DNA from: Pseudomonas kribbensis
GTDB lineage: Bacteria > Pseudomonadota > Gammaproteobacteria > Pseudomonadales > Pseudomonadaceae
Length of the DNA stretch: 64,000 bases
Reading direction: 5' to 3'
Assembly (NCBI RefSeq): GCF_003352185.1
Contig: NZ_CP029608.1
Span: 1,302,001 to 1,366,000 of the forward strand
The notes under the pieces are model-generated. The model made no database searches. It was not told the origin of the DNA and was given only the letters and a program-made list of their open reading frames with translations. This document shows positions 38,315-46,244 of the stretch, piece after piece. The translations under genes were made by a program, and so were the position numbers. The stretch's first letter is position 1, and each line of letters opens with the position of its first letter.

Positions 38315-38752
38315 ATGAAACGTCTGCTCGATCTTCAAGATGAGCGGATCCTGGCTGAGCTGGCTGCTAACGCCAAGATTTCCCATGCTGAGCTTGGCTC
38401 CAAAGTTAACCTTTCGCGCAATGCAGTTCGTCAGCGTATTGAGCGCATGGAACGTGATGGAGCTATCCAAGGGTATACGATCCGCATAGGTGAGGGGCGT
38501 AAACCATCTCCGCCAATCAGTGCCATCATCTTCGTGTATCGACATGATCGGATGCGTGGGGACGATGTGGTGAAAGGGGTGAAGGCTATTCCAGAGGTGA
38601 CGATGTGCGAGGTCATGAGTGGTGAGTTCGATCTGATGGTTAGGATCGAAGCCGCCCATCCGGAACGCGTGCACCAAGTGTGGAATCTGATCGCGACGAT
38701 GCCTGGTGTTGAGAACACCGTTACCACGTTTGTCTTGAGCAAACTCAACTAG
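38315..38752 (+). CDS. Lrp/AsnC-family regulator, copy 2
   Basis: A 145-residue paralogue of the regulator at 28945, with HTH SHAELGSKVNLSRNAVRQRIERMERDG and RAM domain. Ten bases after the threonine-synthase-like gene, so co-transcribed. The duplicated Lrp plus duplicated DapA-like genes suggest the locus was assembled from two related catabolic modules. Confidence 0.9.
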   Translation: MKRLLDLQDERILAELAANAKISHAELGSKVNLSRNAVRQRIERMERDGAIQGYTIRIGEGRKPSPPISAIIFVYRHDRMRGDDVVKGVKAIPEVTMCEVMSGEFDLMVRIEAAHPERVHQVWNLIATMPGVENTVTTFVLSKLN

Positions 38753-38831
38753 CCTACGGCTGCAAAAAGGCGGGCTATTTGGGTGCAAACCATAGATTGG
38801 ACGTTAGAAAGCTTTTACAACAAAAGGATAA

Positions 38832-39725
38832 GTGGTGCCGAATTTGAATCCATCTAGATTTTGGTCGTTAGCGCTAGTTGCAGTTACGGCCATCTGGGGG
38901 TGGAGCTTCGTCGCAAAGCATGATTTACAAGGGATGACAGCCTCGTGTCTGAATAGTTGGTTGTTTCTGGTGGGAGGGGCAAGTTTATTACCTTTTTCAC
39001 TCAAGTCGTTGATGAGAATAAAGGGTAGGGACTGGATAACTGGCCTTGTGGCAGGTGCAGTACTCTTTGTTGCTTTTGCATTTCAAACAACAGGCATTCA
39101 GCTCACCTCCCCATCGAACGCTGGGTTTATTACTGGGTTGGCCGTGGTTTTTACTCCATTGATTCTTTTTCTCGTAAATAGGGAAAAAACAAACATCTTC
39201 CAGATGATTGGAGCGATAACCGCATTAGTGGGCTTGGGGCTGCTGAGTGCTCAGGATTTTGCACTGCATTTAGGAGATCTTCTGATACTTGCATGTGCTG
39301 TTTTTTTTGCAGCTCACATTGTCGTTCTTTCGAGGGGACGATTCGCAGGCGCACCATTGGCTTTTACTGTGATTCAACTGTTCACCGTTGGTGTGCTTTC
39401 TTTGGTTTGGAGTGTTGGGGCGGGTGAGTTTGATGTCCCTGGTGATTTAGGTAACTGGACGATTGTTGGGTTGCTTGCAATATTGAGTACAGCACTTGCT
39501 TACGTTGTTCAAACCAAAGCACAAACAGTGATACCACCCCAAAAAGTAGCTTTGATTCTACTGGCGGAGCCGGTGTTTGGTGGAGCCTTTGGCTATTTTC
39601 TTGCGGGGGATAGGTTAACTACACTTAATTTCCTTGGTGCGGGGTTTATCCTCTTGGGAATGTTGATCAGTGAAATGCGCTCTGTTAACCAGCTCAAGGT
39701 TTTAGTGCCGAAAAAGACTGGCTAA
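38832..39725 (+). CDS. DMT/EamA-family transporter
   Basis: A 297-residue protein with ten hydrophobic helices and two EamA repeats (ALVAVTAIWGWSFVAKHDLQG... and IVGLLAILSTALAYVVQTKAQT). Start at GTG 38832 or 38835, AGGA upstream. EamA proteins are mostly metabolite or amino-acid exporters; here export of an amino acid analogue or intermediate is plausible. Confidence 0.85.
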   Translation: MVPNLNPSRFWSLALVAVTAIWGWSFVAKHDLQGMTASCLNSWLFLVGGASLLPFSLKSLMRIKGRDWITGLVAGAVLFVAFAFQTTGIQLTSPSNAGFITGLAVVFTPLILFLVNREKTNIFQMIGAITALVGLGLLSAQDFALHLGDLLILACAVFFAAHIVVLSRGRFAGAPLAFTVIQLFTVGVLSLVWSVGAGEFDVPGDLGNWTIVGLLAILSTALAYVVQTKAQTVIPPQKVALILLAEPVFGGAFGYFLAGDRLTTLNFLGAGFILLGMLISEMRSVNQLKVLVPKKTG

Positions 39726-39928
39726 AAGATGCCTTTTAAAAACGAGCAGAATGCCAGTTGACGCTGAGCTCATGAGCAACGATGATCGTTCAGCACTTAT
39801 GCAACGAGTACCTGTAATGTCTCAATCCCACTGCACGATAATGACTTCGAACTTCAAGGGTTCGGCGTGTGCGCGTGTTTACGTTGCTAAGAAATCCAAG
39901 AAACAGCCGCTCATCTGACCGAGGCGCG

Positions 39929-39957
39929 CTGTCTTGTCAGGTGGGCTGACGAGACAG
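39929..39957. promoter_or_regulatory. Inverted repeat upstream of second DapA-like gene
   Basis: CTGTCTTGTCAG and CTGACGAGACAG (one mismatch) around a GTGGG loop, 80 bases before the start at 40039. Either an operator or a leader hairpin. The rest of 39726-40038 shows no gene. Confidence 0.45.
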
Positions 39958-40038
39958 ACGGCACTGGGTATCCCTATCAGACCTCTTTCGACTCAAGCCC
40001 TTCTGACGGTGAATTCAGTCAGTAAATAGGAGTTTTGC

Positions 40039-40905
40039 ATGTCGAATTTTCGTGGAATCTGGATTGCCCTAGTTACACCGTTCCGCTCATCTGAGATTGA
40101 TTTCGACGCTTTAGAGCGCCTGGTAAAGAAACTTGTGGCAGATGGCGTTGCCGGGTTTGTGGTCTGTGGTACCACGGGAGAGGCCGCTGCCCTATCAAAA
40201 GCTGAGCAGCTATCGGTGCTCGATGCCGTGCTCACTTGGGTTCGGCCATCGCAGGTTGTGATGGGGCTTTCGGGCAACAACCTGCGAGATATGTTGGCAT
40301 TCCAGAAGGAAATTCAGACACGTCAAATTGCAGGTCTGCTTGTGCCGGCACCGTATTACATCAGGCCTTCCCAAAAAGGTATTGAGTCCTTTTTTACCGC
40401 GATCGCGGATGCAGCTTCCGTCCCGGTCATTGTTTACGACATTCCTTACAGGACAGGAGCTCAGATCGAGCGGGAAACACTCAGAAGGATTGTCCAGCAT
40501 CCACGTATCCAGGCGGTCAAGGATTGTGGCGGCAATAGCGAAACCACGATGGTATTGATCCAGGATGGCCATGCTCAAGTGCTGGCTGGTGAAGATTCTC
40601 AGCTGTTCAACAGTCTGTGTCTGGGCGGTGCGGGGGCTATCTCCGCCTCGGCCCATGTCAGGGCTGATCTCTACGTAAAAATGCAGGAGCAACTGGACGG
40701 GGGCGATGTGTTTGGAGGTCGAGAGACGTTCTATCGCCTTCTGCCCTGGATGCAGATGGCCTTTGCCGAGCCAAATCCGGCTGTTGTAAAGGCTGCTCTT
40801 GAGGTTCAGGGGATACTGATTGGCGAGCTGCGGGAGCCGATGCAGTGTTGTACTACCGTTACTCGGCAGAGACTGGTTCACATACTGAGCGAGCTTGAAT
40901 ACTAG
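40039..40905 (+). CDS. Dihydrodipicolinate-synthase-like enzyme (DapA family), copy 2
   Basis: A 288-residue class I aldolase-fold enzyme close to true DapA: GTTGE (44-48), Tyr107, Tyr133 (VYDIPYRTG), Schiff-base Lys161 (AVKDCGG). DapA condenses pyruvate with aspartate semialdehyde, a product of homoserine oxidation in this locus, so it might divert that aldehyde to lysine synthesis. It could equally cleave another 2-keto acid. Monocistronic and convergent with argP-like regulator. Confidence 0.87.
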   Translation: MSNFRGIWIALVTPFRSSEIDFDALERLVKKLVADGVAGFVVCGTTGEAAALSKAEQLSVLDAVLTWVRPSQVVMGLSGNNLRDMLAFQKEIQTRQIAGLLVPAPYYIRPSQKGIESFFTAIADAASVPVIVYDIPYRTGAQIERETLRRIVQHPRIQAVKDCGGNSETTMVLIQDGHAQVLAGEDSQLFNSLCLGGAGAISASAHVRADLYVKMQEQLDGGDVFGGRETFYRLLPWMQMAFAEPNPAVVKAALEVQGILIGELREPMQCCTTVTRQRLVHILSELEY

Positions 40906-40949
40906 GCTTGCCCCCAGGCTGCCATCGAGAGCATTGGTGGCTACCCTGA

Positions 40950-41846
40950 TTACAAGTGTAGGCTTGTTGCAGCTGCTGCTTTAATAGCCTTGGTAAATGC
41001 AAGAAAGGTGTCTGAGCGCACTGCGACATGCTGCCAATACATGGGCACTTCAACATACTTGCCTGGTGCTATCTCTACGACCTTTCCTGCGTTACGGGAC
41101 GCTTCAAACAGACCTTGAGCGACGACACACCAACCAAGGTGGCGCTCTGCCGCCTCAATGAAGCCCGTGGTAGTAGGTAGGTAGTGCACTGGAGGGCTTA
41201 CATCGAGCGAGGTAACGCCTCGTATGAACGATGACTGGAGTGTGTCCTTCCGGTTGTAGGAAAGGACAGGAGCTTGTCCGAAACCCTTGGCATCCAGACC
41301 TTCAGAAAAGTAATCCTGAACGAATTTCGGGGAGGCTATGGCGTGATACCTCATGCATCCCAAGTAATGCACTTGGCAGCCTTGTAGGGCTTGGGCTTCT
41401 GAGGTGATGGCACCCATTGCAGCTCCGCTTTTCAAGAATTCGAGTGTGTGGCCTTGATCATCTCGTTGTATATCAAAAAGGTAGCCATGCTCTTGGTGGA
41501 TGTTAGCCAGGGCGGAGATGAGCCAGGTGGAAAGGGAGTCATCGTTCGCTGCTATAGAAATTGCGGTTGCGAAAGCCGAGCTACTGAATTCTGGCAGGAA
41601 GTCTCCTAATGCCTCGGCTTCAAGGATCTGCATGGGACGCACCCGGCTCAATAAGCGTTCACCGGCAGGGGTTGGGCGGCAGGGAAATTCTCGAACGATG
41701 AGTACCTGGCCGAGGCGATCCTCCAGGGCCTTGATGCGTTGTGATATCGCTGAGGGTGTAACCGATAGGCGAGTGGCTGCCTTTTCAAAGCTTGTCTCTT
41801 CCAAGACAGCGATGAATGCCGCGACCTGTGGATGCACAAGGTTCAT
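40950..41846 (-). CDS. ArgP/LysG-type LysR regulator
   Basis: A 298-residue LTTR. The HTH and linker (SFEKAATRLSVTPSAISQRIKALEDRLGQVLIVREFPCRPTPAGERLL) match the ArgP/IciA subgroup, which senses lysine, arginine and canavanine and activates LysE/ArgO exporters. A LysE-family gene lies upstream on the same strand (42213). A 12-bp palindrome and a minus-strand TATAAT sit just before its start. Confidence 0.88.
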   Translation of the reverse strand: MNLVHPQVAAFIAVLEETSFEKAATRLSVTPSAISQRIKALEDRLGQVLIVREFPCRPTPAGERLLSRVRPMQILEAEALGDFLPEFSSSAFATAISIAANDDSLSTWLISALANIHQEHGYLFDIQRDDQGHTLEFLKSGAAMGAITSEAQALQGCQVHYLGCMRYHAIASPKFVQDYFSEGLDAKGFGQAPVLSYNRKDTLQSSFIRGVTSLDVSPPVHYLPTTTGFIEAAERHLGWCVVAQGLFEASRNAGKVVEIAPGKYVEVPMYWQHVAVRSDTFLAFTKAIKAAAATSLHL

Positions 41847-41871
41847 GCTCAGTATCCGGATTAGAAGCGCT

Positions 41872-41883
41872 TAACCTAGGTTA
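41872..41883. promoter_or_regulatory. Palindrome at the argP-like promoter
   Basis: TAACCTAGGTTA, perfect 12-bp palindrome 26 bases upstream of the ArgP-like start, next to a minus-strand TATAAT (41887-41892). Candidate autoregulatory site. Confidence 0.5.
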
Positions 41884-41979
41884 GGTATTATAGCTTTTCT
41901 TAAGGGCTTGAAGTGCCTAGCCTGATCTCGCAATCAGTGCTGATCACGGCACAATCTTGAACCCATAGTAGGTAGCGCC

Positions 41980-42072
41980 ATGAAGATAAAATTCATAAGC
42001 CTTTGGAAAACGTTGATGATCTGCTCTGTTGCGTGGGGGCAGTACAATAAAAGAAATTTAGGGCGGCATTGA
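41980..42072 (+). CDS. Possible 30-residue peptide ahead of a terminator
   Basis: ATG 41980 preceded by AGG eight bases upstream gives MKIKFISLWKTLMIC..., with a hydrophobic centre, ending 20 bases before a strong plus-strand terminator. Either a leader/small membrane peptide or simply part of a small RNA. No homology recognised. Confidence 0.3.
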   Translation: MKIKFISLWKTLMICSVAWGQYNKRNLGRH

Positions 42073-42092
42073 GTTTGAAAGTTAACTGCGAG

Positions 42093-42123
42093 GGCTACAC
42101 ATGTCTGTGTGTAGCCTTTTTTT
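42093..42123 (+). terminator. Strong plus-strand terminator in the argP-lysE gap
   Basis: GGCTACACA / TGTGTAGCC stem followed by seven T residues. No annotated plus-strand gene ends here, so it implies a short transcript from within 41884-42090. Confidence 0.85.
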
Positions 42124-42212
42124 GAACAGAAGTGGGTGGAGCAGATACTCGAACTAAAGTTTGTTACTAAGTTAAGGGGCCCATAAGCTGTGTTAATGCA
42201 GAGAATGTTGAG

Positions 42213-42848
42213 TTAGAAACGGGTCATCAGCAATTTGAAGCCTGCAGCTCCAAAGACTATGGCCAGTGAGCCCTCAATGACGCGACGAGCACGCTGGTAC
42301 GCGCGAATCATTGGAGCAGTCGAAAATATGATTGCGTATCCGCAGAAGATGGTAACGCTGAGAACTGCGCAGCCTGCCAGGATGATTGCCACTGTTGACT
42401 GAGACGCTTGTGCACCGAGACCGAGGCTCATGGTTGCCACCCAGCCTAAGAGGGCTTTGGGGTTTGTCAGGTGCATCAACAGACCTCGCTGATAAAGCTT
42501 GAATCCAGAAACTTGCGGGGGCAGGCCTGAACCATTGGCAAGCTGCTCATCCGTTTTCAAGGCTGAACGAGCTGCTTTGAACCCCAGGTACAGCAAGTAT
42601 GCCCCACCAAGGATCTTCAGGATTACCAATGCCTGAGCGTACTCCGCCAGCATCGCAGATATGCCGGTGGCTGCCAGACTCCCCCAAAAAAGCGATCCGC
42701 TGACTACACCAGCAGCAAGGCAAAGGGCTGATTTACGTCCTTCCTGCATGGCAACAGCCATGATCCGCATGTTGCTTGGCCCTGGGCTCGCTGCGCCAAT
42801 GATGTAGACCATGAAAACCAGCAGTATGTGATGCATTTCGACTGGCAT
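42213..42848 (-). CDS. LysE/RhtB-family amino-acid exporter
   Basis: A 211-residue exporter with six hydrophobic helices and the LysE signature (YIIGAASPGPSNMRIMAVAMQEGRKSAL; LTNPKALLGWVATMS). GAGG ribosome site. The promoter (TTGACC, 18 bp, TATAGT) overlaps operator D. With the ArgP-type regulator alongside, export of arginine-like amino acids or canavanine is the likely role. Confidence 0.9.
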   Translation of the reverse strand: MPVEMHHILLVFMVYIIGAASPGPSNMRIMAVAMQEGRKSALCLAAGVVSGSLFWGSLAATGISAMLAEYAQALVILKILGGAYLLYLGFKAARSALKTDEQLANGSGLPPQVSGFKLYQRGLLMHLTNPKALLGWVATMSLGLGAQASQSTVAIILAGCAVLSVTIFCGYAIIFSTAPMIRAYQRARRVIEGSLAIVFGAAGFKLLMTRF

Positions 42849-42880
42849 GATCGCCTCGCAGGGGGAGAGTTTGGACTGTA

Positions 42881-42910
42881 ACTATAGATTTCATTGACCG
42901 AGGCGGTCAA
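42881..42910 (-). promoter_or_regulatory. Predicted sigma-70 promoter of the LysE gene
   Basis: Minus strand TTGACC (42905-42910), 18-bp spacer, TATAGT (42881-42886), 33 bases upstream of the start. Same spacing and -35 overlap as the ctdA promoter. Confidence 0.65.
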
Positions 42911-42920
42911 TATAACGACC
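42896..42920. promoter_or_regulatory. Three-half-site operator, copy D
   Basis: GACC, 5 nt, GGTC, AATATAAC, GACC, overlapping the -35 box of the LysE exporter promoter and lying in the divergent region with the MFS gene. Confidence 0.75.
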
Positions 42921-43008
42921 CAGAAAGCTCACATGGAATGTGCAGGCAGGCCGATTCAGGCCCCCCATCCAGGATGCCCAGATTTGCTAGCCGGCTTTGG
43001 TGGCTCTT

Positions 43009-43037
43009 AGGTGCACCGCATTTTCCTTTATGCACCT
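43009..43037. promoter_or_regulatory. Inverted repeat upstream of the MFS gene
   Basis: AGGTGCA and TGCACCT with a 15-base spacer, 68 bases before the start at 43105. Candidate regulatory site; no regulator assigned. Confidence 0.35.
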
Positions 43038-43104
43038 CACCCTTATGGCAGGCGAGCCTGATTGACCTGCTCAGGGATCGTGTTCTTCGATTCAAGAGTC
43101 GTTC

Positions 43105-44316
43105 ATGCCTAGCCGATCAAAGATCCCCCTCACCGTTTACCTCCTAGGATTGACCATTTTCTCACTCATCACAGGTGAGTTCATGGTCGCCGGTATCATG
43201 CCTGCCTTAGCTGAAGCCTTCTCAGTCAGCCTTGCGAAAATCGGCAACCTGATTGCCTTTCATGCGCTTGGCATGGCGCTGGGTGGGCCACCGCTCGCAG
43301 TGTTTTTAGTGTCCCGTGGGATCGGCAACAAGCATGCTTTGGTGGGCTTAATGGGACTATTTGTGGCTGCCTCGTCGCTGGCTGCTGCTGCTCCAACGTA
43401 TGAGGTGTTGCTGGGTGCACGGGTTTTCATGGGGGTTGCTACTTCTGCGAGTATTGGCCTTTGCATGACCATCTGTGCGGGTCTAGTGAATCTAGATTCA
43501 CGAGGGCGCGCTGTGTCGATTGTACTGGCTGGCTTGATGCTAGCGCCTGTCGCGGGAGTGCCGCTTACCAATGTTGTCGAGCACATTTACGGATGGCGCG
43601 CCAGCTCCTGGGTTGTAGCGATTCTGTCAGTTATTTGTACTTGCTGGGTGGCTTACCAAGTTTCTGGCGAGCAAACGAACATCCAGCCTGAGTTGCGGTT
43701 GCAGATCCGCAGCCTCCAGAACGTCAGCCTCTGGGGCGCCTTTTTCACCAGCGGCTGCATCATCGGGGCGACTTTTGCAGCTTTCAGTTACATAACACCC
43801 ATACTGATCAAGGAAGTAGGGGTACTGCCATCGTCTGTTGCGCCACTTCTAGCCCTTTATGGGGTCGGAAACTTCATCGGCAACACTGTTGTTGGGCGGA
43901 TTGCAGACCGTTACAACTTTCATGCACTGGGGTGGGGATTAGTCCTGCTTATTGTTGCGTTGAGTGGCTTTGCCTTGGCCGGGAGTGTTCGCTGGCTTAA
44001 CCTGAGTTGCTTCCTAGCCTTTGGGTTCACCGGCGTAGCTCTAAACCCGGCAATGGTCGCCCGTGTAATGCAGGCTGCTGAGCCACATGCGCTTGTGAAC
44101 ACGCTACATACATCGGTCATTACCGGCGGCCTGGCTTTTGGAAGTTGGGCGGGTGGTCACGCCATCGAAGCCGGTTTCGGTCTGCGGGCCCCGCTGTGGG
44201 TGGGCGTGGGAATGGCGGTGCTGGGACTTGTGAGCCTTGCAATGCCCATTTTGAATCGTCGCTCACAGTCACTCGCAAGAGGCACCGAGAGTATGGACTG
44301 TAAGGCTACTGATTAA
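43105..44316 (+). CDS. MFS efflux transporter (AraJ/PbuE-like)
   Basis: A 403-residue, 12-helix MFS protein with the drug/proton antiporter pattern (TGEFMVAGIMPALAEAF; helix-4 ARVFMGVATSASIGL; VAGVPLTNVVEHIYGWR is motif C-like). Resembles sugar or purine-analogue efflux pumps. Divergent from the LysE exporter across operator D, so possibly part of the same tolerance response. Confidence 0.87.
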   Translation: MPSRSKIPLTVYLLGLTIFSLITGEFMVAGIMPALAEAFSVSLAKIGNLIAFHALGMALGGPPLAVFLVSRGIGNKHALVGLMGLFVAASSLAAAAPTYEVLLGARVFMGVATSASIGLCMTICAGLVNLDSRGRAVSIVLAGLMLAPVAGVPLTNVVEHIYGWRASSWVVAILSVICTCWVAYQVSGEQTNIQPELRLQIRSLQNVSLWGAFFTSGCIIGATFAAFSYITPILIKEVGVLPSSVAPLLALYGVGNFIGNTVVGRIADRYNFHALGWGLVLLIVALSGFALAGSVRWLNLSCFLAFGFTGVALNPAMVARVMQAAEPHALVNTLHTSVITGGLAFGSWAGGHAIEAGFGLRAPLWVGVGMAVLGLVSLAMPILNRRSQSLARGTESMDCKATD

Positions 44317-44622
44317 AATCCAGTGTGGTATCCGGTGCATTGAAGGACAGCTTAAAACTGAGAGGTAACGGATATGTTTGCGCCCAATGACGAGTGGGCT
44401 GCCGCGCAGCCGTTCAGACCGCCTCTCGGTCTCTCAGATCCTGGCCCTGCGCGACTTAGCCACTAGTCATGCTTCGGATGAAATTGCAGGGAGAACTGGA
44501 TGAAAGTCTACTCAATCCGGAACATCATCAATGGAAAGACTTACTCAAGGGTGACGGATCTCCCCCTAACCTGCACTGGCATCGGCCATTTCTCAATGAT
44601 AAGTAACCTCCCGATGTAGAGC
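44317..44622. other. Gene-poor intergenic stretch
   Basis: No gene supported. Two short ORFs (from about 44374 and 44501, about 30-40 codons) have no recognisable product. The region ends at a minus-strand terminator. Confidence 0.5.
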
Positions 44623-44663
44623 AAAAAAAAGGCATGGGAAGGGCGACCAAGCATCCCCATGCC
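44623..44663 (-). terminator. Rho-independent terminator on the minus strand
   Basis: GGCATGGG / CCCATGCC stem with eight A residues on the plus strand, reading as a T tract on the minus strand. It sits just downstream of the ALDH remnant and is likely its original terminator. Confidence 0.85.
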
Positions 44664-44694
44664 TAAACGACCTAACCTAGTGATTCTGGAGCTA

Positions 44695-44802
44695 TCAGCT
44701 TAAGCTATTGATGCATACAGCCTTGGGTTGAGTCATTACTTCGTAGGCGAAAGTGACACATTCATGACCCAAGCTTCCGTATTTTAAGCCGACCAATAAA
44801 AC
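44695..44802 (-). pseudogene. C-terminal remnant of an aldehyde dehydrogenase
   Basis: Minus-strand frame reads ...[15 protein letters not shown] then [14 protein letters not shown] before a stop, matching the end of the intact ALDH at 30563 ([29 protein letters not shown]). A stop precedes it upstream, so only about 35 codons remain. It shows that a second ALDH gene, probably part of a duplicated module, has been deleted here. The region up to 45010 contains no other recognisable gene. Confidence 0.75.
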
Positions 44803-45010
44803 TTTTTAGTTAGTCATGATTACCTGCTCCAGTGAGGAATTCTCTGAGGCATAGATTAATGCGGATAGCAGGGTAGTAAAATATGCCAATTTGCTTTACT
44901 TTTTGTTCAAATCGATTGCTCGAAGAGCAAACCGCCTTCGCTAAGGTGCACTGTTCCCGAGGTGAACTCCGATCTCTAGTAAGGCAAGTGCTGTAAGGAA
45001 CTAGTTACTT

Positions 45011-45205
45011 CTAGTTGGCAGTGAGAGATTGGCGCGTTGGTTGGGAGGGATTAGGAAGTCTAAGTCCTAACTCCAATCGCCTGCGGTGAATGACGTTATG
45101 AACGAAAATAGCGAATACCGCACGCATACCTCTAAACATCATGCGCCGACCAAACGCGACGTCGCGCAATACTTGGCGAACCTCCCTAGCTGTGAGTGCA
45201 GACAT
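45011..45205 (-). CDS. Hypothetical basic protein, 64 aa (weak)
   Basis: From 45205 the frame gives MSALTAREVRQVLRDVAFGRRMMFRG..., Arg-rich and helical. A longer start at 45283 is possible. No clear ribosome site and no family; it may be a remnant. Confidence 0.3.
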   Translation of the reverse strand: MSALTAREVRQVLRDVAFGRRMMFRGMRAVFAIFVHNVIHRRRLELGLRLPNPSQPTRQSLTAN

Positions 45206-45314
45206 AGACTCGTCAAGGCAATAGGTTAAAGTCAAAAAAGAAACCAGTCGGCTTTGATCGTTTTGCCAAAGGTGCACCGGCATACATGAGCCAGATACTC
45301 ACAGGGAGGAGGGG

Positions 45315-45660
45315 ATGAAGCTATTTTTGGACTGCGAGTTCACTCGGCTCAATCGAGACACGAAGTTGATTTCGCTAGCACTCGTATCTGAGGCCGGCCA
45401 CGAATATTGCGTCGAACTCACAGATACGTACCAGACGAAAGACTGCAGCGACTTCGTGATTCAAAACGTCCTGCCGCAGCTTGACTTGTCTGTGCATGGG
45501 CAACCCTTTCCAATGCTCAAGCATCTCTACTCCCTTTCCTGAGCAACCTTGAGGCCCGTTCGAGATTTGCTCGGACGCTCCGGACTGGGACTGGGATCTC
45601 TTCTGCCAACTGGCCTACGTAGATAATCGTTGGCCTCGATGGCCCATATGCCCACGATTG
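45315..45660 (+). pseudogene. Frameshifted 3'-5' exoribonuclease-like (DEDD) gene
   Basis: The first 75 codons encode the start of an Rv2179c-like exoribonuclease (MKLFLDCEFTRL with the DxE motif, then ISLALVSE, and FVIQNVLPQL). After the TGA at 45540 a different frame continues with family-like sequence EICSDAPDWDWDLFCQLA at about 45564-45620. At least one frameshift plus a stop separates the halves and the C-terminal catalytic Asp/His region is not recovered. Confidence 0.7.
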
Positions 45661-45819
45661 GGAAAAATTCCTAGCTCCATGGCAGGCTGAGATGAAGCAC
45701 CCGGTAGCTCACAGGTCTGCAAGGTGTGAGCATGAGCATTAAGCGTCGGAGGGCACCTTCGATTGTCTACATTGGATAGTGCTGACTATACTGGCAGCAC
45801 TAAATATCTGAGGTGTTAC

Positions 45820-46188
45820 ATGTCCCGTCTCGCTGAATTCCGCGCGCTTGAACAACAGCTTGCTGCCCAATTGGCAGAGCTTGAAACACTGAAAAACGAT
45901 GATGGTCTGAAGCGTGAAATTGAATTCGAAACGAAACTTCGTGACCTGCTAGGTGAATATGGTTACAGCTTGCGCAACATTGTCGCGATTCTCGATCCGC
46001 ATTCTTCAAACCGCCGTGGCGCAGCAGCTGTTGAAATCAAGGGCTCCCGTAAGGCTCGGGCGGTGAAGGTTTACAAGAATCCTCACTCGGGCGAAGTCGT
46101 CGAGACTAAGGGCGGCAACCACAAGGTGTTGAAAGAATGGAAGGCTCAGTACGGCTCTGACAAGGTCGAGAGCTGGCTGGCTCAGTAA
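45820..46188 (+). CDS. MvaT/MvaU-family H-NS-like protein, copy 2
   Basis: A 122-residue paralogue of the protein at 17808, start ATG 45820 after GAGGTG. Same organisation: N-terminal coiled coil (MSRLAEFRALEQQLAAQ), linker, C-terminal KVYKNPHSGEVVETKGGNHKVLKEWK. Two silencers in one island could form hetero-oligomers with chromosomal MvaT/MvaU. Followed by a strong terminator. Confidence 0.9.
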   Translation: MSRLAEFRALEQQLAAQLAELETLKNDDGLKREIEFETKLRDLLGEYGYSLRNIVAILDPHSSNRRGAAAVEIKGSRKARAVKVYKNPHSGEVVETKGGNHKVLKEWKAQYGSDKVESWLAQ

Positions 46189-46207
46189 ATCGTTTGAGTA
46201 CAAATTG

Positions 46208-46230
46208 AGGGCCCTACGGGGCCCTTCTTT
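46208..46230 (+). terminator. Terminator of MvaT copy 2
   Basis: AGGGCCC-TACG-GGGCCCT followed by TCTTT, 19 bases after the stop. Confidence 0.8.
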
Positions 46231-46244
46231 ATGGGGGATAGGAA

